Below, piece by piece: positions 23,226-35,503 of a DNA stretch of 64,000 nucleotides. The translations under genes were made by a program, and so were the position numbers. Source of the stretch: Lindgomyces ingoldianus (Eukaryota > Ascomycota > Dothideomycetes > Pleosporales > Lindgomycetaceae). The stretch covers positions 13,819 to 77,818 of the forward strand of contig NW_022985246.1 of NCBI RefSeq assembly GCF_010093535.1, written 5' to 3'. How positions within the stretch are numbered: the stretch's first letter is position 1; every line of letters starts with the position of its first letter. The notes below the pieces were generated by a model that had not been told where the DNA came from, ran no database searches, and saw nothing but the letters and a program-made list of their open reading frames with translations.

Positions 23226-26178
23226 ATAGTCTCTGAAACGGACAACAAAGTCCGCCAAATTGTCGCATACTTGGCCGACTCACTGGAAAGGCCTTATTAT
23301 GGGGGCAGCTCAATGACTACCTCGGTTTACGATACCGCTTGGGTAGCCATGGTGGCAAAGCCGCAAGCCGAAAACGACAGCAATGCGACACGATGGCTAT
23401 TCCCCCGAAGCTTCCAAGCTATCCTGAGAAGCCAGATGCCAGATGGGGGTTTTGGAGAATATGACACTACAGTGGATCAGATACTCAATACCAGTGCCGC
23501 ACTGTTAGCTTTTCTTCGTTATGAAGCAAATCCCTCTTTCACCGGATGTGATCCCGTTCTAGATATGAGGGAACGAATCAGGCGCGGGAAAGACTATCTC
23601 AACAACAAACTCCAAGGATGGAATTTGAAGGACACTGACCATGTTGGCTTCGAAATCCTTGTTCCCAAACTCCTTACCATGCTTCAGGCGGAAGGACTGG
23701 ACCTTAACTTCCCGGACCTCCAATACCTCATGTTATTGAAGAATCGCAAATTGGGCACACTATCTCCGACTATCCTTTACAAACAAAAGAAAACTACATT
23801 GCTCCATTCACTGGAAACGTTCATTGGGGACATTGAATTCGACAAGGTCGGCTTCCATTTGACTAATGGTTCAATGATGGCATCACCCTCCTCGACGGCG
23901 GCATACCTCATGAATTGTTCGACTTGGGACGATGAAGCAGAGAACTACCTGGACTTCGTTGTAAGCGTGGGAGATGGCGCGGTTCCGTCGGCCTTTCCAA
24001 TCAATGTGTTTGAGATTACATGGGTATGTCCTTTCGCATCGTTCGAAAAAGAATAAAGCTAATTATCCAGGTCATATCCACATTTCTTGAGGCTGGGCTG
24101 CGCCCCGAAGTATTGGGACAAGGGCATATCACTCGGCTTTCATTATTTTTGAAGACTGAACTGGAGAAGAACTCAGGTATCTTGGGTTTCTCTCCCGGTG
24201 TTCTTCCGGATGTGGACGATACTGCAAAAAGTATCCTGTGCCTGAATCTGCTCGATCTCCCCTTCAGCTGCAAAAAGATGATTGAGGTCTTTGAGGGGAG
24301 GACACATTTCAGAACGTACGTTTCTGAATCGACGGAATCGTTCAGCGCAAACTGCAACGTTCTCATGGCTCTCTTGACTTCTCCAAGGAGTTCACAATAT
24401 GTATGCCAGATCGAGAAAGCGCTTGACTTTGTATGCAGCAAATGGTACGATGGAAACTGGAAGGACAAATGGGTACGCACGCAAATATCCCCAGGGATAA
24501 CACACTAAAAAAATTAGAACCTAGAGAGGCAATATCCCATGATGCTCCTATCTCAGGTCGCAGTCACCGTTTTTGAAATGTGGGGTGCGCAAGCCCCTAC
24601 GGGCTTGTTATTGCGCCTACTCCATGAACGTATCCCGCTCATGACTCTGCAAATAGTCATTCAAACATTGAGTGGGCAGGATTCAGCGGGGTCTTGGAAA
24701 ACCTCCCCCGAGATTACATCCTATTCAATTCTCACGTTGAGAAAACTGGTCGGCCTTCCTTGGATGGATCACATCCGTTACAAAATCGAAGCGGCCATAG
24801 ATCTCGGGATTAATTTCATCAAAGAGGAAGAAACTAACTGGGGCAAGCCTGCTCTAGTATGGGTAGAGAAAGTCACATATGGCTCGGCAATGCTTTCCTC
24901 GACATACTGTTTGGCAGCCATACAACCTTCATGTCCTCGGGCTTCAGAGGATGAAACCCGCGAATATTTCCCTGGCATGGGAGATAAACTCAGAAATTAT
25001 GTCAGACTCTTCTCAGCGCTACCGATTCTTACAAAAGAGCCCATCTGGAGGTTGAGCTCTTCTATTCTCGAAGGTCTCATGTTAACCCCCATCCTCGACA
25101 AACGCCGATCCGAACTACACATATTCCCTCGTCAAGGCAACACAACGCCAGGTTACCTCCAGTACATTCCGTTTACTTGGGCAATGTGCAACAATTCAAC
25201 ACACTTTGGCATGTCGACCAAGGCTATCGTTGAGATGATGGTTGTTTCTATGCTCAACTTCGAGGTTGACAAGTACCTTGAAGATGTCACTGCCGATAAT
25301 CCTTCTTCTTTCCTGTTTGATTCACTAAGAATAACAATCCGCCAAGTGTTCGATGAGCGTCATGGCCATATAGGCACTGGTGATTATGAAAGGGAGGGTA
25401 AAAGGCGAAAGCTGTTCACAACCGAGCCGCTCCCTACGAAGGTGGGAGTCGTGGATTCACCCGTTTCTCACCGGACAAATATGACCAACCTCAAAGGAAT
25501 ACTATCTCAATTTGTTTCTTGGGTCTTGGAGCATCCCGACGTTGTATATGCATCCAAAAGCATTTTCTCCTGGCGCATGTTGCGTAGGGCGAGGATAATT
25601 TCCGACTTCAGAAGTTGGACCGATCTTCTCGTTCTGCGAAACGAATCATGGGAGTAGGGACATACTTCGGCTGGGTTCGGACAAATCACACGAGCTGTCC
25701 GTATTCGTTCGAGTTTTTTTTTCGGTGCGTGGTATCACCCCCGGGGGTCGACTATTTCTCCACTGCTAGAGCACGTTATATTGGTCAAGACCTTTGCTGC
25801 CATCTTGCCACCATGTGGCGTCAGTATAACGATTATGGCTCTATGGATCGGGACCTCTTGGAACAAAACCTCAACAGTGTCGATTTCCCCGAATTTCTCG
25901 ACAAACAGACTGGTCCAACTAGCGAAATTTCGATGGTGGACCTGGCAGAGAAGAGACAGGTTGCGAGCAAGCAGCTTCTTGAGATTGCATTGTACGAACG
26001 GCAGTGCTTGGAACTAGCAGTCGCCCAAGTCCAGCAGGACGTTAAACTGAGAGCGTGGCGATCGCTACAGGTCTTCATCAAAGTTACCGACATTTACGGA
26101 CAGATATATATCGTCAAAGATATCAATCGCAATTCTAGGGATGGTGAAAAACCAAGCGCTACTGTTCCGTCAATTTAG
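23226..26178 (+). CDS. Bifunctional CPS/KS-type diterpene cyclase, start codon lost and probably frameshifted
   Basis: Family: fungal two-domain labdane-type cyclases (ent-kaurene synthase, aphidicolanol synthase and relatives), which cyclise GGPP to a copalyl diphosphate and then to a diterpene. The class II motif DVDD lies at 24209-24220. The class I DExxE position reads DKYLE (25268-25282). A second metal-binding stretch, NDYGSMDRDLLE, is at 25828-25863. Introns 24024-24070 and 24473-24517 restore family-like joins. About 950 residues, the usual length. Two defects: the likely start, in ACC-ATA-GTC context at 23226, is ATA not ATG, and the next in-frame ATG is 23313, after the conserved N-terminus. 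The frame also ends at 25657 and resumes one frame over at YFGWVRT. A 44-bp intron at 25614-25657 would also fit the phase but has a poor donor and no branch site. Product not predictable. Confidence 0.85.
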
Positions 26179-26670
26179 TTAGCGGTTATTTGCAGCGTCG
26201 TTAACTATTCCATGTCTTTGTTGCGTTTTCACCCACAGTATGCTAGAAGGAGAACATGGAAGAACATAGAAGAACATCTGAAACATCAGTGCTGTACACT
26301 TATCGTCATTTTCGAACATTCTCACCTGACGACCCTGTGACGATTTTTGTTGTAACTATATACGCCTGCGATGTGTAGCGGACGTTTCCATTGTATCGAG
26401 GACCTAATTTAGGCTTGATTGTATTATTGACTTGACCAAGAAAACAGACAAAAAATGAGTGAACAGTTTAAGCTTGTTTCTTACATGCATGGCGGAGATG
26501 GAATTGGTTGCCTTGTGGGCGCGCGCCATTTACTGGACCCGGTAGATTGGGCCGCGGGGTCAACAAATGTATAAAAGAGGCACGCCTTTTACCGTAAGAT
26601 TGCCAGATTCTCAAGCCCATTGCCTTCTACGAGAACCTGTATCTCAATCTATTTGCTCGGCGCAGAGAAA
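26179..26670. promoter_or_regulatory. Intergenic region with TATA box upstream of the reductase
   Basis: About 490 bp between the cyclase stop and the reductase start. A clear TATAAAAG at 26570-26577 sits about 100 bp before the ATG. I see no gene in it. Confidence 0.6.
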
Positions 26671-27797
26671 ATGGCACCTCGACTTATCTTCGGAACTGCA
26701 ACCTTCGGCATGGATTTGACCGAGTTCCAGAACCAGGATTCCGTGAATTCTCTACTTCGAACACTTCGTGGTCTTGGCGTAGAGAGACTCGACTCAGGCG
26801 CGCGCTATCCGCCATTGAATCCCGGTCGGTCTGAGATGTTGATTGGGGACTCGAAAGAGTTTTGCAAGGGCTTCATCATCGATACCAAAGTTTACACGAA
26901 CACTCAGACCGACGGCAGTGGTGACCTGACCCGCGCGGGGATTAGCAAGTCCTTGACCGGCAGCTTACAACGCCTTCAAATCAACGAGGGGGTAAGACAT
27001 TTGCATATACAGTTTTTTCGTATGGTGTCTGACATTGACTTGAAAAGATTAATGTGCTTTATGCACATAGGGCAGATCCGAGTACCCCACTCGAAGAGCA
27101 AATTCAGGGCTTCATAGAGCAAATAGCGCAAGGGCGCTGTAAGAGTGTAGGCGATAAACTCACCTAAGCTACATCCCCGCTAACTGAAAGCAGTGGGGTG
27201 TATCTAACACCCCGCCCAAAGTATTAGAGAGAATACTGCAGTTGTGCGAAGAGAATGGCTGGGCAAAGCCTAGTTGCTATCAAGGAAACTATAATCTAGT
27301 CACCCGTGGCATGGAAACGAACCTGTTACCGACACTACGCGAGAATGGTATCGCATTTAATTGCTTCCAGTATGTATCAACGCGCAAGTATGCATGAAAG
27401 TGGGCACTAACGCATGCACCATAGACCTCTCGCCGCAGGATTCTTAACCGGTAAGCTTGTCAACAAGACACATGCCGGCACACGATTTGACAAAAGCAAT
27501 CCTCTTGGCAACATCATACAGAAAATGTTTGAGTCCGTGGAGTTGCAGGATGCAATGAAAGTGTTCGATGCAGGGGTGCGGGCAGAGGGACTAGCGCCTA
27601 TGGAGGTGGCCCTTCGTTGGCTGGCAAACCACTCGGTTCTAAACAACGGGGATGGCATAATATTCGGCGCGAGCAAGGTTGATCAAGCACCGGACACGGT
27701 AAGGTTCCTGCAGAGCGGGCCGTTGCCTCCATCGGTGCTTATTCTCGTGGAGAATCTCTGGGCTGCAGTAAAGGAAATGCGCGGCGACATAATCTGA
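26671..27797 (+). CDS. Aldo-keto reductase, AKR7/aflatoxin-aldehyde-reductase-like
   Basis: Four exons (26671-26991, 27048-27146, 27194-27369, 27425-27797) joined by canonical short introns give an intact protein of 322 residues, the usual length. The start MAPRLIFGTATFG is the typical AKR first strand; an upstream in-frame ATG-less extension is ignored. The catalytic tetrad is visible: Asp41, Tyr46, Lys73 and His114 (in LYAHRADP). The C-terminal FGASKVDQ matches the NADPH-binding end. The enzyme should reduce aldehydes or ketones with NADPH in the cytosol. It lies between the diterpene cyclase and the methyltransferase on the same strand, so a tailoring role in that pathway is likely but inferred. 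It is the only complete gene in this island. Confidence 0.9.
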
Positions 27798-28009
27798 GCG
27801 TTGGGTTTTATAAGACGACCCAGCATTTTGGGTTAGTAATTTAGGTGAAGTCCGTTACGTTTTGTGTGCCGTAATATCTAGTCCATACGCCATCAAGATG
27901 TTGCCTAGCAACTGACTGTGACGTGGACACAAGTAGGCTATGCGTCCTAATTCACGATTTTTATCTATACCTGTATCAAGACCTGAAAGGGAGCTTGCCT
28001 GCTACTACA

Positions 28010-29291
28010 ATGCCTCACTTAACACCACAACAACTGCTCGCCGAGCTGGAAGTTTTCGCTTTACAGCCACCAAATGAGGCTTTGGAGGACGCCGATGTCC
28101 GGGCCAAACTCTATGCCTTGTTCGATAAGGCGAAGAAATCACTGGAGACTCCGACCGAGTTGGTCACTAGATTGCTGTTGTCTCAGGTGAGAAAATAGAA
28201 TTCTTTTACTAGCCTACACGCTAATGCAAAGGGCACTTTAGCATGTCGAAGGCACGGTGATCGACGTTGCTCTAGATCTAGAATTATTCTCCAAGCTGGA
28301 AGAGGAAAATGGTAGCACCAAGCTTAAGACTTTGGCATCGTCTATCAAGGTGGAACCCGCGCTTCTTAGTACGTCTCTTTACAGGAGCTTTTATGGCTTG
28401 TTTCAAACCTGATTGACTTAGAACGACTTTTGCGTGCTCTAGCAGCATTTGGTGCTGTCCAAGAAGTTGAGCACGATGGCTATAGGCTATCGCCGTCGCA
28501 CTCCATACTGGCAAATACTGACTTCGGTCATGCAGTGGTTACTGTGTAAGGGTTTTTCCGTAACTGAGCTCATATCCACTTTATACTTACGTCTTGTAAG
28601 GTCTGAAATTCTCCACCCTACTTACCAAGCCCTACCTCAGTACCTGAAGTCAAGAAATTACGCGACGCCAACCGATCCCAAGAACACCGTAATCCAGCAG
28701 GTCTTTGGGATTAAAGACAAGGACATGATGAGCCTTGTTTTGGAAAAGCCCGATTGGGCACGCGGTTTTGGTATGCTCATGAGCACATGGGGCGAGAGCC
28801 ATGCTTTGCTCCAGCATCTATCTCCTGTCAAGGAAAGGCTTGTGGCGGGTTTCAACGCCGATATCAATCCGGTATTGTTTCTGGATGTCGGCGGTGGATA
28901 CGGTCAGAAGTCCATTGCTCTCCGGCAGGCATTCCCCGACCTCCCAGGCAAAGTCGTCGTTCAAGACATGCCCGTGTTCATTGATACTGCGCCAGTTGTG
29001 GAGGGGATTGATTTTACTGTCCATGACTTCTTCACGGAACAACCTGTCAAAAGTATGGAAACAATGTCTCTCCAATATAATTTCCGTCAATTAACGTATG
29101 GTCTAGGCGCAAAAGCGTATTATATCCGGCAGTGTCTACATGATTGGCCGGACGAAGCTTGCGTGAAGATATTAAGCATGCTTCGACCTTCTCTAAAACC
29201 GGGTTACTCCAAACTTCTTATTCACGAATTGATAGTACCCGATACTAGCGCCAGTACATGGGCCGCTGTGCAGGATATCAACATGATGAGT
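28010..29291 (+). pseudogene. SAM-dependent O-methyltransferase, 3' end replaced by transposon
   Basis: Exons 28010-28186, 28242-28368, 28422-28545, 28601-29052 and 29107-29291 join in phase with GT-AG introns and give about 355 residues. An N-terminal helical dimerisation region and a winged-helix-like part (LKRLLRALAAFG) come first. The SAM-binding glycine motif FLDVGGGYG is near 28878-28904, and HDWPDE near 29138 holds the catalytic histidine of plant/fungal COMT-like enzymes. The frame runs to DINMM and then enters retrotransposon sequence, so roughly the last 40-50 residues (substrate and dimer contacts) are missing. Upstream methionines in the frame are not family-like, so MPHLTPQQ at 28010 is chosen. 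It would methylate a hydroxyl or acid of the cluster product. Confidence 0.82.
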
Positions 29292-29718
29292 AGGCGTTAA
29301 GTAGGTTAGCATATATTGTTTATATAGTAATTAGTGTAGTGCTAGCTAAGGTGTAGAGGCAGGTAATACTAGTATATTTAGTGTTATTAGCAGCATTATA
29401 ATTAGTCTACTTTTATGTAAAGCCTTATATAGTAATAAAGGTTATATATAAAGCTTTTTAAGTATAATTACTTTTTTTATGCTATATTATATAGCTTTTA
29501 AGCTTAAGTACCTCTATTACTTAGCTATAGTATAATTTCTTTATCTTTAATCACTTATATAAGCTTTTTTTTATGTGTAGCTAAGTGCTAAGAAGTCTTA
29601 TAGTGTTTATTTTTTAAAATTTTTTATATATAAACTTAGAAAAGTAGCGCCTTTTTAAGTTATTATGTATAAATTAGGAATTATATAACCTATATATAAT
29701 TAAATTTATAAGCTTATT
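29288..29718 (-). mobile_element. Copia fragment in reverse orientation, truncating the methyltransferase
   Basis: It is the reverse complement of the gag-side region 15265-15690 of the copia at 14380-20751. It continues, after the nested element, at 49204-49267. Its left end joins the methyltransferase frame at GAG with no LTR, so this is a rearrangement junction rather than a clean insertion. Confidence 0.8.
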
Positions 29719-30019
29719 TATCCGAATAGCAGTATTTAGATACGCGGTTGGGCGTCACGTGACATAGTCTTGTGTCACGGTTGTACGCACAGACAGATAA
29801 ATACCCTTTCCTTCGCAAAGACTTAGAAAAACAAGAATCAACACTAGTTACCTGCAACCCCCCCCTAGCGCAATGTGTACACTGTGCAAACCTCTTTGCT
29901 TTGCATAGCTAGCATAGAGTCTATTTAACACTAATTAGTAGTTTAAATGCTGTAAGACAGAAAGCTCTTCTTATACCTTTCTATTTAAAAGATTATGTAC
30001 AAGAGAAATCCTTTCTCTT

Positions 30020-33000
30020 TGTCACGGTATCCTCCCCAGATCCCAGACATAACTGTATTAGACGCGTACTAGAGTATTATTAGTGCACATCTAACACAAA
30101 TATAACATAACACAGACATAAACTTAAGCATAAACTGCCTTAACACTAACTAAACCTAGAATAGGCTTAATTTATACCTAAAGCGCTTAGACTTTTAAGC
30201 TAAGTATTTAATTACTAATTTCCTTCTAAACTTTCCTATTCCTTACACAACATCTTGTACCTACTATAATACCTTACATAGTAATTAAACTAGACCTTTG
30301 TAAAGCTTTATAACCTTACTTATACATAATTATAACATTACATTATGTTAAAACTTTAGCTAAGAATAGCCTCTAAATCTAATCTAATAAGCTTAGTACT
30401 TGCATAACTTTAAGCTATTAAAGTAAGCTAAAAAGCTTTTTAAAAAGCGCTTACTTTATAAAAAAGCTGCTACATTGTAAGCTTTAAAGCTTTTTAAAAG
30501 GACTTTAAAAAACAGCTTTATATTATTAAGCAGTCTGTTTCTGCCTTAACTTTTATTATAGTAGTAGAAACTAAGAACTTACTAGCCTTAAAGCCTACCT
30601 AGAAGTTTAGAGATAGCTTAACTCTCTTTTACCTAACGCTGCCTATAACTTATAACCTTTTTAACTTAGTAATAAAATCTAACTAACTCTCTAATCCCCT
30701 ACTGTTTAACAGAAAATAAAAAGACCTACCTTTTTTTCTACACAAGCTTTAATACAAACTTAAAAGAAACATAGACTAATTCTCTTTTAAACACTCTTAG
30801 TTACTATATGCCTACTTTTAACTTAACTATAATATAACAGCTTTAATTAATTTACTAATAAATAAAAATATTATTACCTTAGATTAATTTATAGTGTTTT
30901 TATAAGTAACTTATAAAGACCTAAATAAAAAGTTAACAGCTCTAAGTTACCTAAACACTTTATAATAAAAAAAAAAAAGCTTTACTTTACACTTTACTAA
31001 GTTCTACTAACTTACATCTAATATAGGCCTAAATAAGATAAGTCTAATTATAGCCTTATATAACTCCCTCTTAACTAAACTATAACGCGCTATAGTAGAA
31101 GAACCTCTTTTAAACAACCTTAATGCGTATGCAAACCTAATTACTACCTATAATAATAACATAAGGTTTCTCTCTATACAAGCTTTAATACACCTTTAAA
31201 CTAGCGCAGTTATAAATAAGAACTCTAATATAATAAAAATTAATTTAAATTATGCTCTAGTTAGTTTTAGAAAGCATAAAGATTATAAAAAAAAAAGTTA
31301 ATACTTTAAGTATAGTAAGCATAGTTATATCTTCTAAAACTACTTTATTTTTTTTAAGTCTACATAAGTAGCGCTGCTAGTACTTATTAAAGATTTTTAC
31401 TATTTTAATCTTATTTCTATAAGGGCTTTAACTTATATTTAAGCCTTAATCTTCTTTACTACTCTTAATATAGCTGCAGCTATAGCAGTAGAAGCCTGTA
31501 AAAAGGCTTGTCCTAGAGCTAAGTTGCTCTCTAAGACTAATTTAACACTAGATCTCTACTAACTTATAGGCTAAATCCCCTACTAATAACTAAAAGTACT
31601 AAGTTAATATTCTTATATATTTATAATAAAAAACTATATTAGCTCTAATATAAGCTTTTATTAACTTAAAAGTAAATAGCATAAGTTACATTAATAAAAA
31701 ACTAGTGCATAAACTAAATCTTTAATAAACACTACTTACCTAAATAATTTACTTAACTAGATTTAATAAAAAACAACTTAAAAAAAATTCTATCTTTTAT
31801 ACTATAACTATTATAATTACCTACTAACACTATAAAATGTAGATTAAGCTCTATGTAATAAACATAAAATGTTATAACCTAATTCTAGAACAACTATAGC
31901 TATATTAGCATAAGGTTGCCTTTAATTACTAAAAGTAAGTCTTAAACTTTAACTTTTTTTAATGCTAAGATATATGCTTATACTTACACCTAAACAACAC
32001 CTAAGTAGCACTTAATATAAAAGGTTTCTAGACCTACTTTTTAATAACTTAGAGAAGAACTACCTAAGTAAAGCTAATAAGCTAGGCCTTTTACTAAGAT
32101 AAGCTATATAAAATAATTTAACAACTACTTAAACTTAAAGAAAAAAAAGCCTTTAAGAAATCTTTACTTACTTAATTTAGACATAAACTAGGACTTAAAC
32201 AGCAGATAGACATCTACTATATAGAACCTGCTCTATTTATAACTCTAGCTTAATAACTAAATTATAAAATCTACGCAGTTATAATTTCTAATATAGACTA
32301 AGCTCTAGCTTTCTAAAAACGCACTAACCTAAAGATAATAGTCTCTTAAGACTACTATAACTTGTTATATATTTTTTTCTAAAATAAGTCTAATAAGCTT
32401 TTAATATAACATCTATATAATTACTAAATAACCCTTAAGCCTAGTAAACAACCTAGTTATAGGCTACTGTATAGAATGTTGCTAAATAAATTAAAAGTGC
32501 TCTAAAAATACTTTAATAAAAACCTAAAAAAAAGTTTATTTAAGCTAGCTTCTTACTAGTAGTGTTACTTATACTATTTATAAAGAAACTTAAGAGTAGG
32601 CTTTAATTTTATGTTAATTACTAAAAACTAAACACTATTACTATTAAAAACTAATACTTAATTTCTTTTTTACAGAAAACTCTAAGCTAACTAAGTAAAG
32701 CAAAGTATTTTATAAAGTTAGATATTATTACTGCCTTTAATAAGCTAAGGATAGTAAAAAGTAATAAGTAGCTAATAGTGTTTTAAACCTAATATAGACT
32801 ATTTAAGTACCTAGTAATGCCCTTTAGCTTAGCTAACACGCCTAGTACTTTTTAACATTTTATAAACAACTTGCTCTAACCCTACCTAGACATGTTCTGC
32901 ACTGCGTATATTAATAATATTCTAATCTATAGTAATAGCCTTTTAGAGCATAAACAGCATGTACGCCTAGTGCTAAAGGCTATAGAAGAAGCAGGTCTGC

Positions 33001-35471
33001 AACTTAATATAGACAAATGCAAGTTCTACTAATTAAAGGTTACATATTTAGAATATGTAATCTTTATAAATAGCATCTAAATAGACCCTATTAAGGTTTA
33101 AACTATGCTAGATTAGTAATACATAAAGGACATAAAAAATATTTAAGCTTTTATAAAATTTACTAACTTTTACTAATAATTTATTAACAACTTCTTATAG
33201 TAAGTAAGCTCTATAATTACACTTACTAAAAAAAAGATTTAATTTAACTTTAATTTAAATTACTAATAGTTCTTTAACTAGCTAAAAAAAGCCTTTACTA
33301 AAGCCCTAATACTCTGCTACTTTAACTCTAAACTACTAATACTTGTAGAAGCTAATGCCTTAGACTATGTAGTAGCAGAAGTTCTTTTCTAGACTAAGCT
33401 AGACAGGACTATTAGGCCTATTACATACTTTTTAAAAAGAATAAGTTCTGCAGAAGGTAATTATAAAATTTATAATAAAAAATTACTTGCTATAGTACAC
33501 TACTTTAAATAATAGCAACTTAAACTAGAAAGTGCAGCGCATCTAATATAGGTCCTATTTAACTATAAGAACTTACAGTACTTTATAACTATAAAATAAC
33601 TTAGCTACTAATAAGCTTATTAGTTTAAATACCTATTTTATTTTAATTTTAAGATTACTTATTATCCTAGTTAAGATAGAGAGAAACTAGATGCTTTTAT
33701 AAGGCAATCCTAAAACATCCCTACTTAAAAAAAAGTGTAAAAAGCTTAACACTAAACTCTACTTTAACTTAAGCTATTTTTAGACCTTAACTTAAATAAA
33801 ATAAATTAGATAATTAATTAAATTATTACTAATAAGTATTTAAATAATAAATTTATTTAAGAAACTTTAAACCTACTCTAAAACAGCGCTAGTTAGTTAA
33901 AGAAAGTAACACTAGCTAACTATAAAAACNNNNNNNNNNCTCTTAAGAAAGGTATAATAGCCTACTTAAACTACTCCTAATCTTTAAATAAGCTTAGAAA
34001 GACATATTAATTAATTTTATTATAAACCTACTTCTATCTAAAGGGTATATAAATATTATAGTAGTTGTTAATTACTTAACTAAGTATTAACACCTAATAC
34101 TATGTTCCTCTATAACTGCCCCTAATATAGCCTAGTTATTCTACTAATATGTATAGGTTTACTATAGCCTGCCTAACATAATTATATTAGACAGAGGTAC
34201 ATAGTTTGTCTTAGCCTTCTAGAACAAACTCTATAAATAGCTCTAAATTATTCTTTATCTATCTACAGCTTTTTACTTAGAGACTAATAGCTAGACTAAG
34301 AACATAAATGCTATAATAGAATAAGTCCTACAAGCGTATATAAACTACTAGTAAAATAACTAGGTAAAATAGTTAGCTATAGCATAGTTTAAAGCTAATA
34401 ACATAACATTTAAATTAACATAAGTATCTTTATTCTTAGTAAACTATAAATACTACTTTTAAATAAAATTTAAACTACTTTTAAATACTCTTTAACTAAC
34501 TTATTAATTTATACAAGTAATAGACATAAATAGACTTATTAACAAAATCTAAAATATATCTAAATACATTTATAAAAAGCTTACATAGGCTTAAGCTTTT
34601 TAATAAGAGTACATAAACTAATCTTAAACCTCTGCCCCTGCATATGCAGCTAGCAAGAAGGTCTAGCTAGACGCTAGAAATATCTAAATAAACTAATAAT
34701 TAAAGAAACTTAATTAGAAGAACCTTAGCCTCTTTACAGTAGCCTATATAGTTTTATTATATGCTTACTAATTAATCCTACCTAACAGCATAAAGATACA
34801 CCCTGTGTTCCATGTATTATTGCTGCGCTAAGTAGCCTCTAAATCTAACTATCTACCTAGACAGCTAAACCTACTACCTAAACCTATTATTATAAATAAC
34901 AAACTAGAATACATTATAAAAAATGTTAAATAAATTTAGTTTAATAAGAAAAAACATATCTACAAATACCTTATAAAATAGACAAAATATAATAAACTAT
35001 TATAGGAACCTATAAAAGCCTTATAAGAGAACTCTACAGTAACTTAATTCTATGCCTAATACCTATCTAAACTAAACCTGTACCCTAACAAAGACAACTT
35101 AATGCTAGAACTACTAATGTAAAGGATTCCTTTTCTAATAAGAGGGGGGGTACTGTCACAGTATTCTCCCTAGATCCTAGATATAACTGTATTAGACGCG
35201 TACTAGAGTATTATTAGTGCATGTTTAACATAAACATAACACAACATAGACATAAACTTAAGCATAAACTGCCTTAACACTAACTAAACCTAAAACAGGC
35301 TTAATTTATACCTAAAGCGCTTAGACTTCTAAGCTAAGTATTTAATTACTAATTTCCTCCTAAACCTTCCTGTTCCTTACACAACGTCTTGTACCTACTA
35401 TAATACCTCACGTAGTAATTAAACTAGACCTCCGTGAAGCTCTATAACCTTACTTGTGCACAATTGTGACA
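30020..35471 (+). mobile_element. Full-length Ty3/gypsy retrotransposon, RIP-degraded
   Basis: LTRs 30020-30337 and 35154-35471 are 318 bp each, begin TGTCAC and end AACA or GACA, and CTCTT is duplicated outside. A polypurine tract AGAGGGGGGG precedes the 3' LTR. Reverse transcriptase is legible near 32810-32960: MPFSLANTPSTFQHFINN, then a YxDD box altered to INN before ILIYS. RNase H follows near 33300-33500, then integrase-like sequence after the gap. Many stops. Confidence 0.93.
33930..33939. other. Assembly gap (10 N)
   Basis: Ten N inside the gypsy element. The true gap length is unknown. Confidence 0.99.
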
Positions 35472-35503
35472 CTCTTACTAATTTAACTATAAATTAGTAA
35501 GAG
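35472..35503. repeat. 32-bp hairpin palindrome at the gypsy insertion site
   Basis: CTCTTACTAATTTA and its exact complement are separated by four bases, giving a 14-bp perfect stem. The gypsy element duplicated the first five bases (CTCTT), so it inserted at the base of this hairpin. A related palindrome follows the 5' LTR of the copia copies near 14670 and 41430. Confidence 0.75.

Noticed and set aside
23271..23273. TTG as the start of the diterpene cyclase
   Set aside because: Conserved-looking sequence continues upstream in the same frame; TTG starts are not expected in fungi.
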